From Planctomycetota bacterium (lineage in GTDB: Bacteria > Planctomycetota > MHYJ01 > WSZJ01): 37,451 bases of DNA. This document shows, piece after piece, positions 30,673 through 37,451 of the stretch. The translations under genes and the position numbers were made by a program. The first letter of the stretch is position 1; the number at the start of each line of letters is the position of its first letter. The stretch is from contig JACPRD010000058.1 of assembly GCA_016190145.1 (NCBI GenBank), positions 1 to 37,451 on the forward strand, written 5' to 3'. The notes beneath the pieces were generated by a model. The model was not told where the DNA came from. It did no database searches and worked only from the letters and a program-made list of their open reading frames with translations.

Positions 30673-33576
30673 TTACAGCCGCACGGCCAGCGCCAGCCGG
30701 AACCCCACGGTGAAATTCACGTACTCGCGCGTGGCGGCGGTGCGAATGGTGGAGCGCATCTGGGCTACGGACTGCGGCCAGGAGCAGCCGCGGATCATGG
30801 TCCATCGGCGGCCGGACTTGAGGCTGTCGTTCAGGCACCACTGCTGGATGTTGCCGCCCAGGCCGCGCACGCCATAAGGGGACTCGTCGCCGGGGAACGC
30901 GTGCACCGCGTCGGGCTTCATCTTGACCGGCTGCGAGACGTTGCAGTTGCCGAGCGCCGCGTCCGCGGTATTGCCCCACGGGAACGTCCGCCGGTCGGGA
31001 CCGCGCGCCGCCTTCTCCCACAACTCCTCGTGCGGGAGCCCGATCACCCGCCCCTCGCGCCGCGCCGCCCAGATCGCGTACGACGCCGCGTCCCACCACG
31101 ACACCCCGAACGCCGGCCAGTCCTCGTCCCAGTCCGCGTCCGCGTAGTGCAGCTTCGTCCCCTTCCCCGCGCTCGGCACCTCCCAGCGCCCCCCGGTACA
31201 CGGCCACCATGTCCCCGCCCCGCCGCTCTCGTGCGGCGCGCGCCGCGCCGCCTCCTCCGGATCGCCCAGGTCGTTCAGAAACGCGGCGTACTCGCGGCAG
31301 GTGACGGGGAAGCGCGCGATCGCGGCGTCATCGAGGGTGTGCGACTCGGCTTCGTCGGTGTAGGCATTGCCAGCGTCGCCCTGCCAGCCGTACTCGCCGG
31401 CGGCGATGGGGATGAAGGAAGCGGGGATTTCGCCGGGCTGGAAGAGCGTGATTTCCGCCGCGGTGTCTTCCTGCCGGCGGACGAGGACGGGGACGCGCGC
31501 CGGGTCGTACCCGGGGGCCGCGACGACGAGGAGCCACGAGCCCATGGGCCAGGGACGCGGGGGAAGGGGTGTTTTCCCGAGATACAGGCCGGGACCGCGG
31601 GGGGTGTAGGGAGAGTGGGGGAAAAGATATTCGAGATGCTGGGGGAGCGGATCCCCCGTTGTTTCGGAGTGCGGGCGCGCCAGTGGCGCGCCCGCACCGC
31701 GATCCACGGAAGGCTCGGTTCCTGGGGTCACCGGAACCATGACCCGATCGTTTTCTTCGTACTTCCACGCCCACACGTCCGCCCCTTCCACCGCCCTCGT
31801 CCCGCACCGCGCCCCATGGACTTTCAGGCGAAGCGGCCCCACCGCTTCCCAATCCGGCATCCCCTCGCTTCCCTCGTCCCCGAACCTCCGTCCGGACCAC
31901 GGATGGCAGTCGAACACGCGCAGCTCCGCCGGGGCGACGTCCCGGCCCTCAATCAGGCAGCGGCACGGGTACGCGCGCGTCCGCACGGCGAGCGTCCCGT
32001 CGCCGCGGAGGCTCCCGTCGAGGCTGCCGTCGTTGAACTGCTCGGCGAGGCGGCGGTTGAGGACCATGCCTTTGGCGTCGCTGCCGTCCTCCGCCTCGAG
32101 GTAGCGCTCCCAGTAGAGTTCCGCGCGGAGCCGCCGCGCGCCGGCGTGCTCGGGGGAGTTCGCGAGCGCGGAGGAGAGCGCCGCGTTCGCCGCGCTGAAC
32201 GCGCCGATCGCTTCCTCTTCGAGCGCCCGCGCCCGGTCCTCGAGCGCCCACACGGGCCGCTTGATTTCGGCGGGCTCGCTCGGCTTCGTCGTCTCCCGCG
32301 CCTCGCGCGCCTTCACCTGGGCCTCGCGGGCTTCGCCCCGCAGCCGGCGCCAGCGCTCCCGCGCGGCCCGCGCCTCTTCCGCCTGCTCGCCCGCGAGCTG
32401 CTCCCGCCGCTCGCGCTCGCGCGTGCCTTCGAGCCAGGCTTCGACTTCAGCCTCAAGGGCGGCGGCGTCGGGGAAGCGGTCGTGCTTGCGTTTCGAAAGG
32501 GCCTTGCGGCAGATGGCGGCGAGTTCGGGCGGGGCGGCATCGAGGGAGGGAACGGGTTCCTCGATGACCTTGAGAAGCGTCTCCCACGCGGTCCTGCCCT
32601 CGAACGGGGGCCTGCCGGTGAGGATTTCGCACAGGATGGCGCCGAGCGAATACACGTCGCTGCGTTCGTCGACGTCTTCGATCTTCCCGCGCGCCTGTTC
32701 CGGGGGCATGTACGAGGGGGTGCCGAGCACCGCTCCTGCGATGGTGAGTTTCGACGAGCTGTGCTGTGCCGCCGAAGAATCGCCCGAACTCGCCGCCGCC
32801 GTTCCGCCCTCCCGCCCTTCCGCCCTCTCGCCCTTTTCCTTCGCCAGCCCCCAGTCCACGACCAGCGTCTCGCCGAAATCCCCCAGCATGACGTTTGCCG
32901 GCTTGAGGTCGCGGTGAATCACGCCTTTCGAGTGCGCATACGCCACCGCCCGGCACACGTCCCGGAACGCCTCGACCAGACGCCGCTGCTTCCACTTTCC
33001 CTCGCGGATCACCTGCCGCATGTCGCGCCCTGCGATCCGTTTCATGGAGTAGAAGGCCTCGCCCGTCGCCGCGAGCACGCCGAGCTCGTGAACCGGCACG
33101 ATGTTCGGGTGCTCCAGCCGCCCCGTGAGGCGCGCTTCGCTCCGGAACCGCTCGAGCGCGTCCGCGGGCGCCCCCGCGAGCAGGAGCTTGAGCGCCACGG
33201 TCCGCCCGAGGTCCGTGTCCGCCGTCTCGACGACGCGCCCGAGCCCGCCGCGTCCGATCTCGGGTCCCAGCACGTATCGCGCGTCCGGCGTCCGCGTGAA
33301 CGACACCGCGACGGCCGCTTCCTTCCCCGCCCCCGAGCCGCCCGTCGGAAGCGCAATGCGCGTCTTCTCCAGGGCCTCCGACGAACCTCCTGTCCCCATT
33401 TCCCGTTCCCGCGCCCGAAGTCGCGCGAGCCCGTCCGCCGTCAGCGCGCCGCGCTCGACGAGCACCGACCCGAGGTCGCGCCCGCGGTCCGCGATCCACG
33501 CCTTCGCCGCCGCGCGCACCCTCCGCGCGTCCGCGCCGTCCTCCAGAGCCAGCGCAAGCAACAGGGAAGGTTCCAC
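30673..33576 (-). CDS. Ser/Thr protein kinase fused to FGE-sulfatase-like domain (kinase 2)
   Basis: 967 residues from GTG 33576. An N-terminal 60-residue helical segment (DLGSVLVERGALTADGLARL, like the leader of type II secretion ATPases) is absent in kinase 1. The kinase domain has IGRGGLGR at 107-114, Lys130 in VALK, HRDLKPAN at 221-228 and DWG at 241-243, and MPPEQ in place of APE. A charged coiled-coil linker, the shared EQFNDGSLDGSLRGDG region and a C-terminal FGE fold follow (VTCREYAAFLND, ELWEKAARGPDRRTFPWG, GVRGLGGNIQQWCLND, FTVGFRLAL). The paired Cys of catalytic FGE is not kept, so a binding role is likely. No membrane helix was seen. It is divergent from an ABC exporter. Confidence 0.88.
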   Translation of the reverse strand: MEPSLLLALALEDGADARRVRAAAKAWIADRGRDLGSVLVERGALTADGLARLRAREREMGTGGSSEALEKTRIALPTGGSGAGKEAAVAVSFTRTPDARYVLGPEIGRGGLGRVVETADTDLGRTVALKLLLAGAPADALERFRSEARLTGRLEHPNIVPVHELGVLAATGEAFYSMKRIAGRDMRQVIREGKWKQRRLVEAFRDVCRAVAYAHSKGVIHRDLKPANVMLGDFGETLVVDWGLAKEKGERAEGREGGTAAASSGDSSAAQHSSSKLTIAGAVLGTPSYMPPEQARGKIEDVDERSDVYSLGAILCEILTGRPPFEGRTAWETLLKVIEEPVPSLDAAPPELAAICRKALSKRKHDRFPDAAALEAEVEAWLEGTRERERREQLAGEQAEEARAARERWRRLRGEAREAQVKAREARETTKPSEPAEIKRPVWALEDRARALEEEAIGAFSAANAALSSALANSPEHAGARRLRAELYWERYLEAEDGSDAKGMVLNRRLAEQFNDGSLDGSLRGDGTLAVRTRAYPCRCLIEGRDVAPAELRVFDCHPWSGRRFGDEGSEGMPDWEAVGPLRLKVHGARCGTRAVEGADVWAWKYEENDRVMVPVTPGTEPSVDRGAGAPLARPHSETTGDPLPQHLEYLFPHSPYTPRGPGLYLGKTPLPPRPWPMGSWLLVVAAPGYDPARVPVLVRRQEDTAAEITLFQPGEIPASFIPIAAGEYGWQGDAGNAYTDEAESHTLDDAAIARFPVTCREYAAFLNDLGDPEEAARRAPHESGGAGTWWPCTGGRWEVPSAGKGTKLHYADADWDEDWPAFGVSWWDAASYAIWAARREGRVIGLPHEELWEKAARGPDRRTFPWGNTADAALGNCNVSQPVKMKPDAVHAFPGDESPYGVRGLGGNIQQWCLNDSLKSGRRWTMIRGCSWPQSVAQMRSTIRTAATREYVNFTVGFRLALAVRL

Positions 33577-33624
33577 GCGCCCAGTCTCGCCGAGCGCCCC
33601 CGCCACGCCAACCCAAATGGACGC

Positions 33625-33659
33625 GCGAAACGCCGAACTCCGAACGCCGAACCCCGATC
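33625..33659 (-). repeat. GTTCGGN heptamer array (family A, copy 4, minus strand)
   Basis: Read on the minus strand: GATCGGG, GTTCGGC, GTTCGGA, GTTCGGC, GTTtcgc. It lies in the 123-base divergent gap between kinase 2 and the ABC exporter. Confidence 0.8.
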
Positions 33660-33699
33660 GCTTCAAGCCAATCGAACCACGACACGCTATGCTCACGCG

Positions 33700-35481
33700 A
33701 TGCCCGACCAACCCACGAAAACGAAACCGGCCTGGCGCTGGTTCTTCAGCCTCGTGAAACCGTGGGCCCCTCGCCTCTCCGTCGCCGCCGTCTCGCTCGC
33801 CCTCTCCGGCAGCGTCTCCCTCCTCGTCCCGGCCGCCGCCGGCCGCGCCGTCGACGCTGCCCTCGTCGAAAAATCGCTCGGCAACCTCCGCCTCGTCGTC
33901 TTCGGCCTCATCGGCCTCTTCGCCGTCTCCGCCGTCCTCGACTATCTCGAGAATTGGCTCATCCAGGGCGCCGCGGCCAGCATTCTGCGCGACCTCCGCG
34001 CTCGGCTTCACGCGCACCTTCTGACGCTGCCCCCCGCCTTCTACGATACCCGCCGCACGGGCGAGCTGCTCTCGCGCCTCAACAGCGACACCGGCACCCT
34101 GGGATCCGTTCTCACGCGCGACCTCGTGAGCGGCCTCCAGCGCTCGCTCGTGCTCGTCGGCTGCCTCGCGATTCTGTTCACCGTCCACCTGCGCCTCACC
34201 GGCGTCATGCTCGCCGCCATCCCGCCCATCGTTTTCGCCGCCGTGCTGTTCGCGCGCCGCATCGAAAGAATCTCCGAGCGGGAACAGGACGCGCTCGCCG
34301 AAGCCAACGTCGCCGCCGAGGAGTCCCTTTCCGGCATCCGCACCGTCCAGGCCTTCGGGCGCGAGCCGGAGGAGCGGGAGCGCTACATGAAGCGGCTGGC
34401 CGCCCTTTTCGCGCTCGAAATGAAAAGCACCATGGGCTGGGGCATCTTCCACTCGCTCGTGAGCTTCATCGGGTTCAGCGCTTTTGCCCTGGTCCTTTGG
34501 TACGGCGCCTCGCTCGTCGTCCAGCAGCGCCTCACCGCCGGCCAGCTGACCTCGTTCCTCCTCTACACCATGACCGTCGCCGCCTCCGTCGGCTCCCTCA
34601 CCTCCCTCTACGGCCGCCTCGCCGCCGCCGGCGGCGCCACCGGCCGCGTCCGCGAAGTCCTCGACACGCCCGCCGCCATCGCCGATGCCCCCGACGCCCG
34701 CGCCCTCCCGCGCCCCGCCGGTCATGTCGCCTTCCGCGACGTCCGCTTCAGCTACCCGACCACCACCCGCCCGGCCCTCGACGGCGTTTCTCTGGAAGCG
34801 GCGCCCGGCGAGATGGTCGCGCTCGTCGGCCCGTCCGGCGGCGGCAAGACGACGCTCGTCTCGCTCCTGCTCCGCTTCCATGACCCCCAGTCCGGCTCCG
34901 TCACCGTCGACGGCCACGACACGCGCTCGCTTCGCCTCGCCGACCTGCGCGCGGCGCTCGGCTTCGTCCCGCAGGACATCTTTCTTTTCGGCGGCACGGT
35001 CGCGGAGAACATCCGCTACGGCCGGCCGGGAGCGATCGACGCCGAGGTCCGCGGCGCCGCCGAGGCCGCGCAGGCCGCGGCGTTCATCGAGCGCCTCCCC
35101 CAGAAGTACGACACGCTCGTCGGCGAGCGCGGCGTCCGCCTCTCGACGGGGGAGCGCCAGCGCATCGCGATCGCGCGCGTCATGCTGCGCAATCCGGCCA
35201 TCGTGATCCTCGACGAAGCCACGAGCTCCCTCGACGCCGAGTCCGAACACCTCGTCCAGAAGGCGTTCGACCGCCTGTTCGAGGGCCGCACCACCCTCGT
35301 CATCGCCCACCGCCTCGCCACCGTCCGCAAGGCGACGCGCGTCGCGGTCCTCGAGAAAGGAAAGGTCGCCGAGCACGGAACGCACGCCGAGCTGCTCGAC
35401 AAGGGTGGCCTCTACCGGCGCCTGTGCGAGCTGCAGATGCTCGCGGAGGGGAAGTCGGAGGAGGGGGAAGCGAAGGCGTGA
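33700..35481 (+). CDS. ABC exporter half-transporter (permease plus ATPase)
   Basis: 593 residues from ATG 33700. Residues about 20-310 form a six-helix exporter membrane domain (LVKPWAPRLSVAAVSLALSG; YDTRRTGELLSRLNSDT; SLSGIRTVQAFGREPEE). The ATPase follows, with Walker A GPSGGGKTT (377-385), Q-loop VPQDIFLFGGTVAENI, signature LSTGERQR from 481, Walker B ILDEATSSLD with Asp505/Glu506, and the switch His in VIAHRLATV. The order and length match MsbA/LmrA-like homodimeric type IV exporters that flip lipids or drugs. It is single-gene, so it probably acts as a homodimer. Substrate unknown. Confidence 0.92.
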   Translation: MPDQPTKTKPAWRWFFSLVKPWAPRLSVAAVSLALSGSVSLLVPAAAGRAVDAALVEKSLGNLRLVVFGLIGLFAVSAVLDYLENWLIQGAAASILRDLRARLHAHLLTLPPAFYDTRRTGELLSRLNSDTGTLGSVLTRDLVSGLQRSLVLVGCLAILFTVHLRLTGVMLAAIPPIVFAAVLFARRIERISEREQDALAEANVAAEESLSGIRTVQAFGREPEERERYMKRLAALFALEMKSTMGWGIFHSLVSFIGFSAFALVLWYGASLVVQQRLTAGQLTSFLLYTMTVAASVGSLTSLYGRLAAAGGATGRVREVLDTPAAIADAPDARALPRPAGHVAFRDVRFSYPTTTRPALDGVSLEAAPGEMVALVGPSGGGKTTLVSLLLRFHDPQSGSVTVDGHDTRSLRLADLRAALGFVPQDIFLFGGTVAENIRYGRPGAIDAEVRGAAEAAQAAAFIERLPQKYDTLVGERGVRLSTGERQRIAIARVMLRNPAIVILDEATSSLDAESEHLVQKAFDRLFEGRTTLVIAHRLATVRKATRVAVLEKGKVAEHGTHAELLDKGGLYRRLCELQMLAEGKSEEGEAKA

Positions 35482-35499
35482 GGCCGGCCGCGCGCGCGG

Positions 35500-35775
35500 C
35501 TACCTGCCGCGCATTTTCCTCCGGCCCTTGCTCGCCGCCGACACCTTGCGAGGCGCCCGCGCGCTGACACCGGACTTCGACGGGAGGGGGTGCTTCAGTT
35601 TCCTCGGCCGGCCTCGGTAGACCTTAAAGGTGGGGAAGTCCCGGAGTGCGGCTTCGAACTCCAGTCGCGTGTACTCCTCGAATCGGCCTTCTTTGCAGGC
35701 CTTGACGGCTTCTTTGGAGAGCTTGTCGCGGATCTGACGCAACTCGATGTCTATCCGATCTCGAACCCGAGCCAT
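35500..35775 (-). CDS. Putative antitoxin/partner of PIN protein (91 aa)
   Basis: 91 residues from ATG 35775, with a TTGGAGG ribosome site that lies inside the PIN gene; the two overlap by 25 bases. The start MARVRDRIDIELRQIRDKLS is helical and charged, followed by ACKEGRFEEYTRLEFE and a basic C-terminal tail (RKVSAASKGRRKMRGR). No standard DNA-binding fold (ribbon-helix-helix, AbrB or Phd) is evident. By overlap and size it is the likely cognate of the PIN toxin, but here it is downstream, whereas antitoxin genes are usually first. Identity is inferred from context. Confidence 0.65.
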   Translation of the reverse strand: MARVRDRIDIELRQIRDKLSKEAVKACKEGRFEEYTRLEFEAALRDFPTFKVYRGRPRKLKHPLPSKSGVSARAPRKVSAASKGRRKMRGR

Positions 35776-36245
35776 CGGGCGACCTCCAAAGGCGTGCCAA
35801 GGAAGGGCGAGTCGAGCCTCCTTCCCCGGCACCATTTCTCTACGATTCTCCGGGTTTTCGGTCGGGCGAGGTCACCGACATCCCACGAGACCAGCGCGTC
35901 CGCCTTTGAGAGGATAGCAAAGGCCAGGTGCTGCATGTCCTGGAACTTCCGCTCACTCCAACCGCCGCTCGCCAGAAGCTCCATGACCGTGGCTTTGAGA
36001 TGGATCGGAGGCGTGAGGAAGCCGGGACTTGCGGCGTACAACCGGCGACGGAGTAGTTTTCGCTCGGCCTGGTCTGGGGTCTGGTCGATTTCTTTCCGCA
36101 CGACGTGCGATACCAGAAGCTGATGGTGACGCCCGACCGTGCGGAGGAATCGAAACGTGGCCCGCCTCCTCCAGTCCATGGCGGGGTCCGCGAGCCGCTT
36201 CCAGACGGAAGTCTCGATGTAGAGCTTTCGCGGGTTCTTCGTCAC
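35751..36245 (-). CDS. PIN-domain protein (VapC-like toxin)
   Basis: 164 residues from GTG 36245; only a weak ribosome site precedes it, and upstream ATGs are out of frame. The first strand KLYIETSVWKRL carries the leading acidic residue. The fold continues with FRFLRTVGRHHQLLVSHVVRKEI and the late acidic strand KADALVSWDVGDLARPK, typical of PIN nucleases (Mg-dependent RNases). The C-terminus ends LGTPLEVARWLGFEIG. Together with the overlapping small gene it forms a probable type II toxin-antitoxin pair. Substrate RNA is unknown. Confidence 0.8.
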   Translation of the reverse strand: MTKNPRKLYIETSVWKRLADPAMDWRRRATFRFLRTVGRHHQLLVSHVVRKEIDQTPDQAERKLLRRRLYAASPGFLTPPIHLKATVMELLASGGWSERKFQDMQHLAFAILSKADALVSWDVGDLARPKTRRIVEKWCRGRRLDSPFLGTPLEVARWLGFEIG

Positions 36246-36365
36246 GCCCGCATCTTGGGCATGCCCGTCTGTCACAGTCAATAGACTGTCCCCGAAAAAT
36301 AAATCATGGCACTTGATGTGTCCGGAATATGTGACTCGCGGCGCCCGATCCGGCATCATGTCCCC

Positions 36366-36641
36366 ATGCCGTGGCGCCATGACCCTGACGACGACGAGCC
36401 CGAATTCGAGGAAGAGGATTCCTCCGAACAGGCGGACGAGAGCGACGTCACCCAGCCCTGCCCCGAATGCGGGCGCGAAATCTACGACGATGCGGAGCGC
36501 TGCCCGCACTGCGGGCATTACGTCACGCGGGAGGAGGGAAGCGGTCCCGGGTGGCCGCTCTGGATGAAGATCGCCGCGGCGCTCGCGCTCGCCGCCGTGG
36601 GTCTCTGGCTCCTGTCCTGGTGCGCGGCGGCGCTGTTCTGA
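36366..36641 (+). CDS. Zinc-ribbon membrane protein (91 aa)
   Basis: 91 residues from ATG 36366. It has an acidic N-terminal tail (EPEFEEEDSSEQADESD), a zinc ribbon CPECG...CPHCG with Cys32, Cys35, Cys46 and Cys49, then one membrane helix at about 68-90 near the C-terminus. It is a C-tail-anchored cytosolic zinc ribbon. Similar small proteins are common but not functionally assigned. It is divergent from the PIN gene across an AT-richer 120-base gap that probably holds both promoters; I could not place the boxes. Confidence 0.8.
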   Translation: MPWRHDPDDDEPEFEEEDSSEQADESDVTQPCPECGREIYDDAERCPHCGHYVTREEGSGPGWPLWMKIAAALALAAVGLWLLSWCAAALF

Positions 36642-37236
36642 AATAGATCGCGGGGGCTCAGGGAACACGGCACTGGCGCGAGCCCCCGCGTCCGGACACC
36701 GGGCGCGCGGTGCCGGGGGCCAGGCTACGAACCAGGCGCCCCCGGACGATTGACGGCCAACTGAACGCCGCGCGTCCGGAACGACCAGCAAACTCAGGGT
36801 GAGCGGCGAAAGACCTGCAGCGATCCTGAATCCGCCCACCCGCCTGACCTGACCGCTCCGACCGGAAGCGCGTCGCCGACGGGGTCTTGACAGCCCTGGT
36901 CCCTTTCTGCCCCGAAACTCCCGGCTGCGCGACGGGCGCGCTTCCGTACGGCACCTTCACCTCACCAGCTCATGTCGCGGTCGCGCTCTCTGCGGCACGA
37001 GCGGCGTCCTGCAGCCGCCGACGGGCCATTTACGGGGGCCGGTGGGCCGAGTGCTCGGGCACTTCCACCATTGGCTTTCAGGGCTTCGCGCCCTTCCCGC
37101 TGTCGCCGTCGGAACGGCTCTATAACTCGCTGCAACGTGCGTGCCGTCATGGGAAGCATGCGGGCGCGTGTTTGGGGTTTCGCGCTGGCTCAAAGTCCGC
37201 GCACCGCTGGGGAAGATCAGACAATGCGGAAGAGCC
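36642..37236. other. Long stretch without a supportable gene
   Basis: Both strands carry open frames (for example a plus frame from 36887 and minus frames of 65-136 residues), but all are Arg/Ala/Pro-rich readings without motifs or good ribosome sites. On the minus strand a segment around 36960 reads TGAGGTGAAGGTGCCGTACGG, faintly like bacterial group II intron RNA. I see no reverse transcriptase and no intron ends. A structured RNA or decayed element is possible. Confidence 0.35.
36650..36689 (+). terminator. Hairpin after zinc-ribbon gene
   Basis: Perfect 10-bp arms GCGGGGGCTC (36650-36659) and GAGCCCCCGC (36680-36689), with a 20-base loop, eight bases after the stop. No U-run follows. Confidence 0.4.
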
Positions 37237-37271
37237 GTGCTTCGTGCTTCGTGCCTCGTCCTTCGTTTCCG
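37237..37271 (+). repeat. GTGCTTC heptamer array (family C, left arm)
   Basis: GTGCTTC, GTGCTTC, GTGCCTC, GTCCTTC, GTttccg in 7-base register. Together with 37282-37309 it makes an inverted pair around a GC-rich 10-base spacer, able to fold back. Confidence 0.85.
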
Positions 37272-37281
37272 CGCGCCGGGC

Positions 37282-37309
37282 CGCCCACGAAGCACGACGC
37301 ACGAAGCAC
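37282..37309 (-). repeat. GTGCTTC heptamer array (family C, right arm, inverted)
   Basis: Read on the minus strand: GTGCTTC, GTGCGTC, GTGCTTC, GTGggcg. Mirror partner of the array at 37237-37271. Confidence 0.85.
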
Positions 37310-37361
37310 GAATCCGCGGCGCGCGCAACCCGCCCCCGTTCCATCGCCGGCGCCGCCCGCG

Positions 37362-37396
37362 CTTCAACGAGAAACGATGAACGAGTAACGATGAAC
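37362..37396 (-). repeat. GTTYCTC heptamer array (family B, copy 3, minus strand)
   Basis: Read on the minus strand: GTTCATC, GTTACTC, GTTCATC, GTTTCTC, GTTgaag. It lies 52 bases from the inverted family C pair, so two heptamer families cluster in this gene-free end of the window. Confidence 0.8.
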
Positions 37397-37451
37397 GCCA
37401 CCTCGGTCCCGCCTATTTCCCCGCCCCCGCCGCCCGCCGCCTCTCCCTGAA

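Noticed and set aside
29512-33699. N-terminal extension of the ABC exporter frame
   Set aside because: The upstream part is antisense to apbE and kinase 2; the exporter homology begins at ATG 33700.
33577-35385. N-terminal extension of kinase 2 frame
   Set aside because: It runs antisense through the ABC exporter; sensible sequence starts at GTG 33576.
36658-37160. Group II intron
   Set aside because: Only a short stretch is reminiscent; no reverse transcriptase, domain V or intron boundary could be recognised.
37237-37396. CRISPR-like look of repeated units
   Set aside because: Units are 7 bases, degenerate and without unique spacers; no cas genes are present.

Overview
The window is a GC-rich bacterial chromosome segment, most likely from a planctomycete-like organism (Planctomycetota or a near relative). 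Evidence for this is two Ser/Thr kinases fused to a C-terminal formylglycine-generating-enzyme fold, an ECF sigma factor fused to a membrane-anchored extracytoplasmic region with a PDZ domain, an FG-GAP/ASPIC protein, secreted glycoside-hydrolase-like proteins and a HEAT plus von Willebrand A protein. The taxonomic placement is inference; no rRNA, tRNA or CRISPR array was recognised.

Layout. 1-0.43 kb is non-coding and full of GC-rich inverted repeats. 0.45-5.0 kb is an accessory island: a tiny membrane peptide, a DUF4393/Abi-alpha gene whose stop overlaps the start of a very short Rhs-like secreted protein with a papain-like C-terminal toxin, a candidate immunity gene, and a DDE transposase on the other strand. 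5.4-8.1 kb (minus) is kinase 1. 8.3-20.8 kb carries a prepilin-like membrane protein, a TIM-barrel glycosidase-like protein whose predicted nucleophile is Gln, a beta-propeller lipoprotein, two small conserved proteins, the sigma-PDZ fusion, a secreted FG-GAP/ASPIC protein, a HEAT-vWA protein coupled to a secreted unknown protein, a YjbR-like protein and a secreted alpha/beta hydrolase. 20.9-22.7 kb is a large secreted glycosidase-like protein. 22.8-24.4 kb holds three small less GC-biased genes, including a dual-specificity phosphatase that seems to start at CTG. 24.6-26.6 kb has a membrane protein, a DCC-family thiol oxidoreductase, a HicB-like protein with a promoter fit for a leaderless transcript, and a YugP-like membrane zinc peptidase.

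30.6 to 26.8 kb (minus) is a tightly coupled three-gene operon: ApbE flavin transferase, a TPR-like FMN-binding-domain protein, and a fused NapH-NapG-type membrane ferredoxin. Together these form a plausible extracytosolic flavin-based electron-transfer module. Upstream lies kinase 2, divergent from an ABC exporter. The right end has a PIN-domain toxin/partner pair, a zinc-ribbon membrane protein, and about 0.8 kb without a supportable gene.

The most unusual pattern is in the intergenic DNA. At least four families of short degenerate tandem repeats recur between genes, all with an exact or nearly exact 7-base period although their sequences differ (GTTCGGN, GTTYCTC, GTGCTTC, AATTCAN). Two families occur as inverted pairs, and arrays typically end in a unit that keeps only its first three or four bases.
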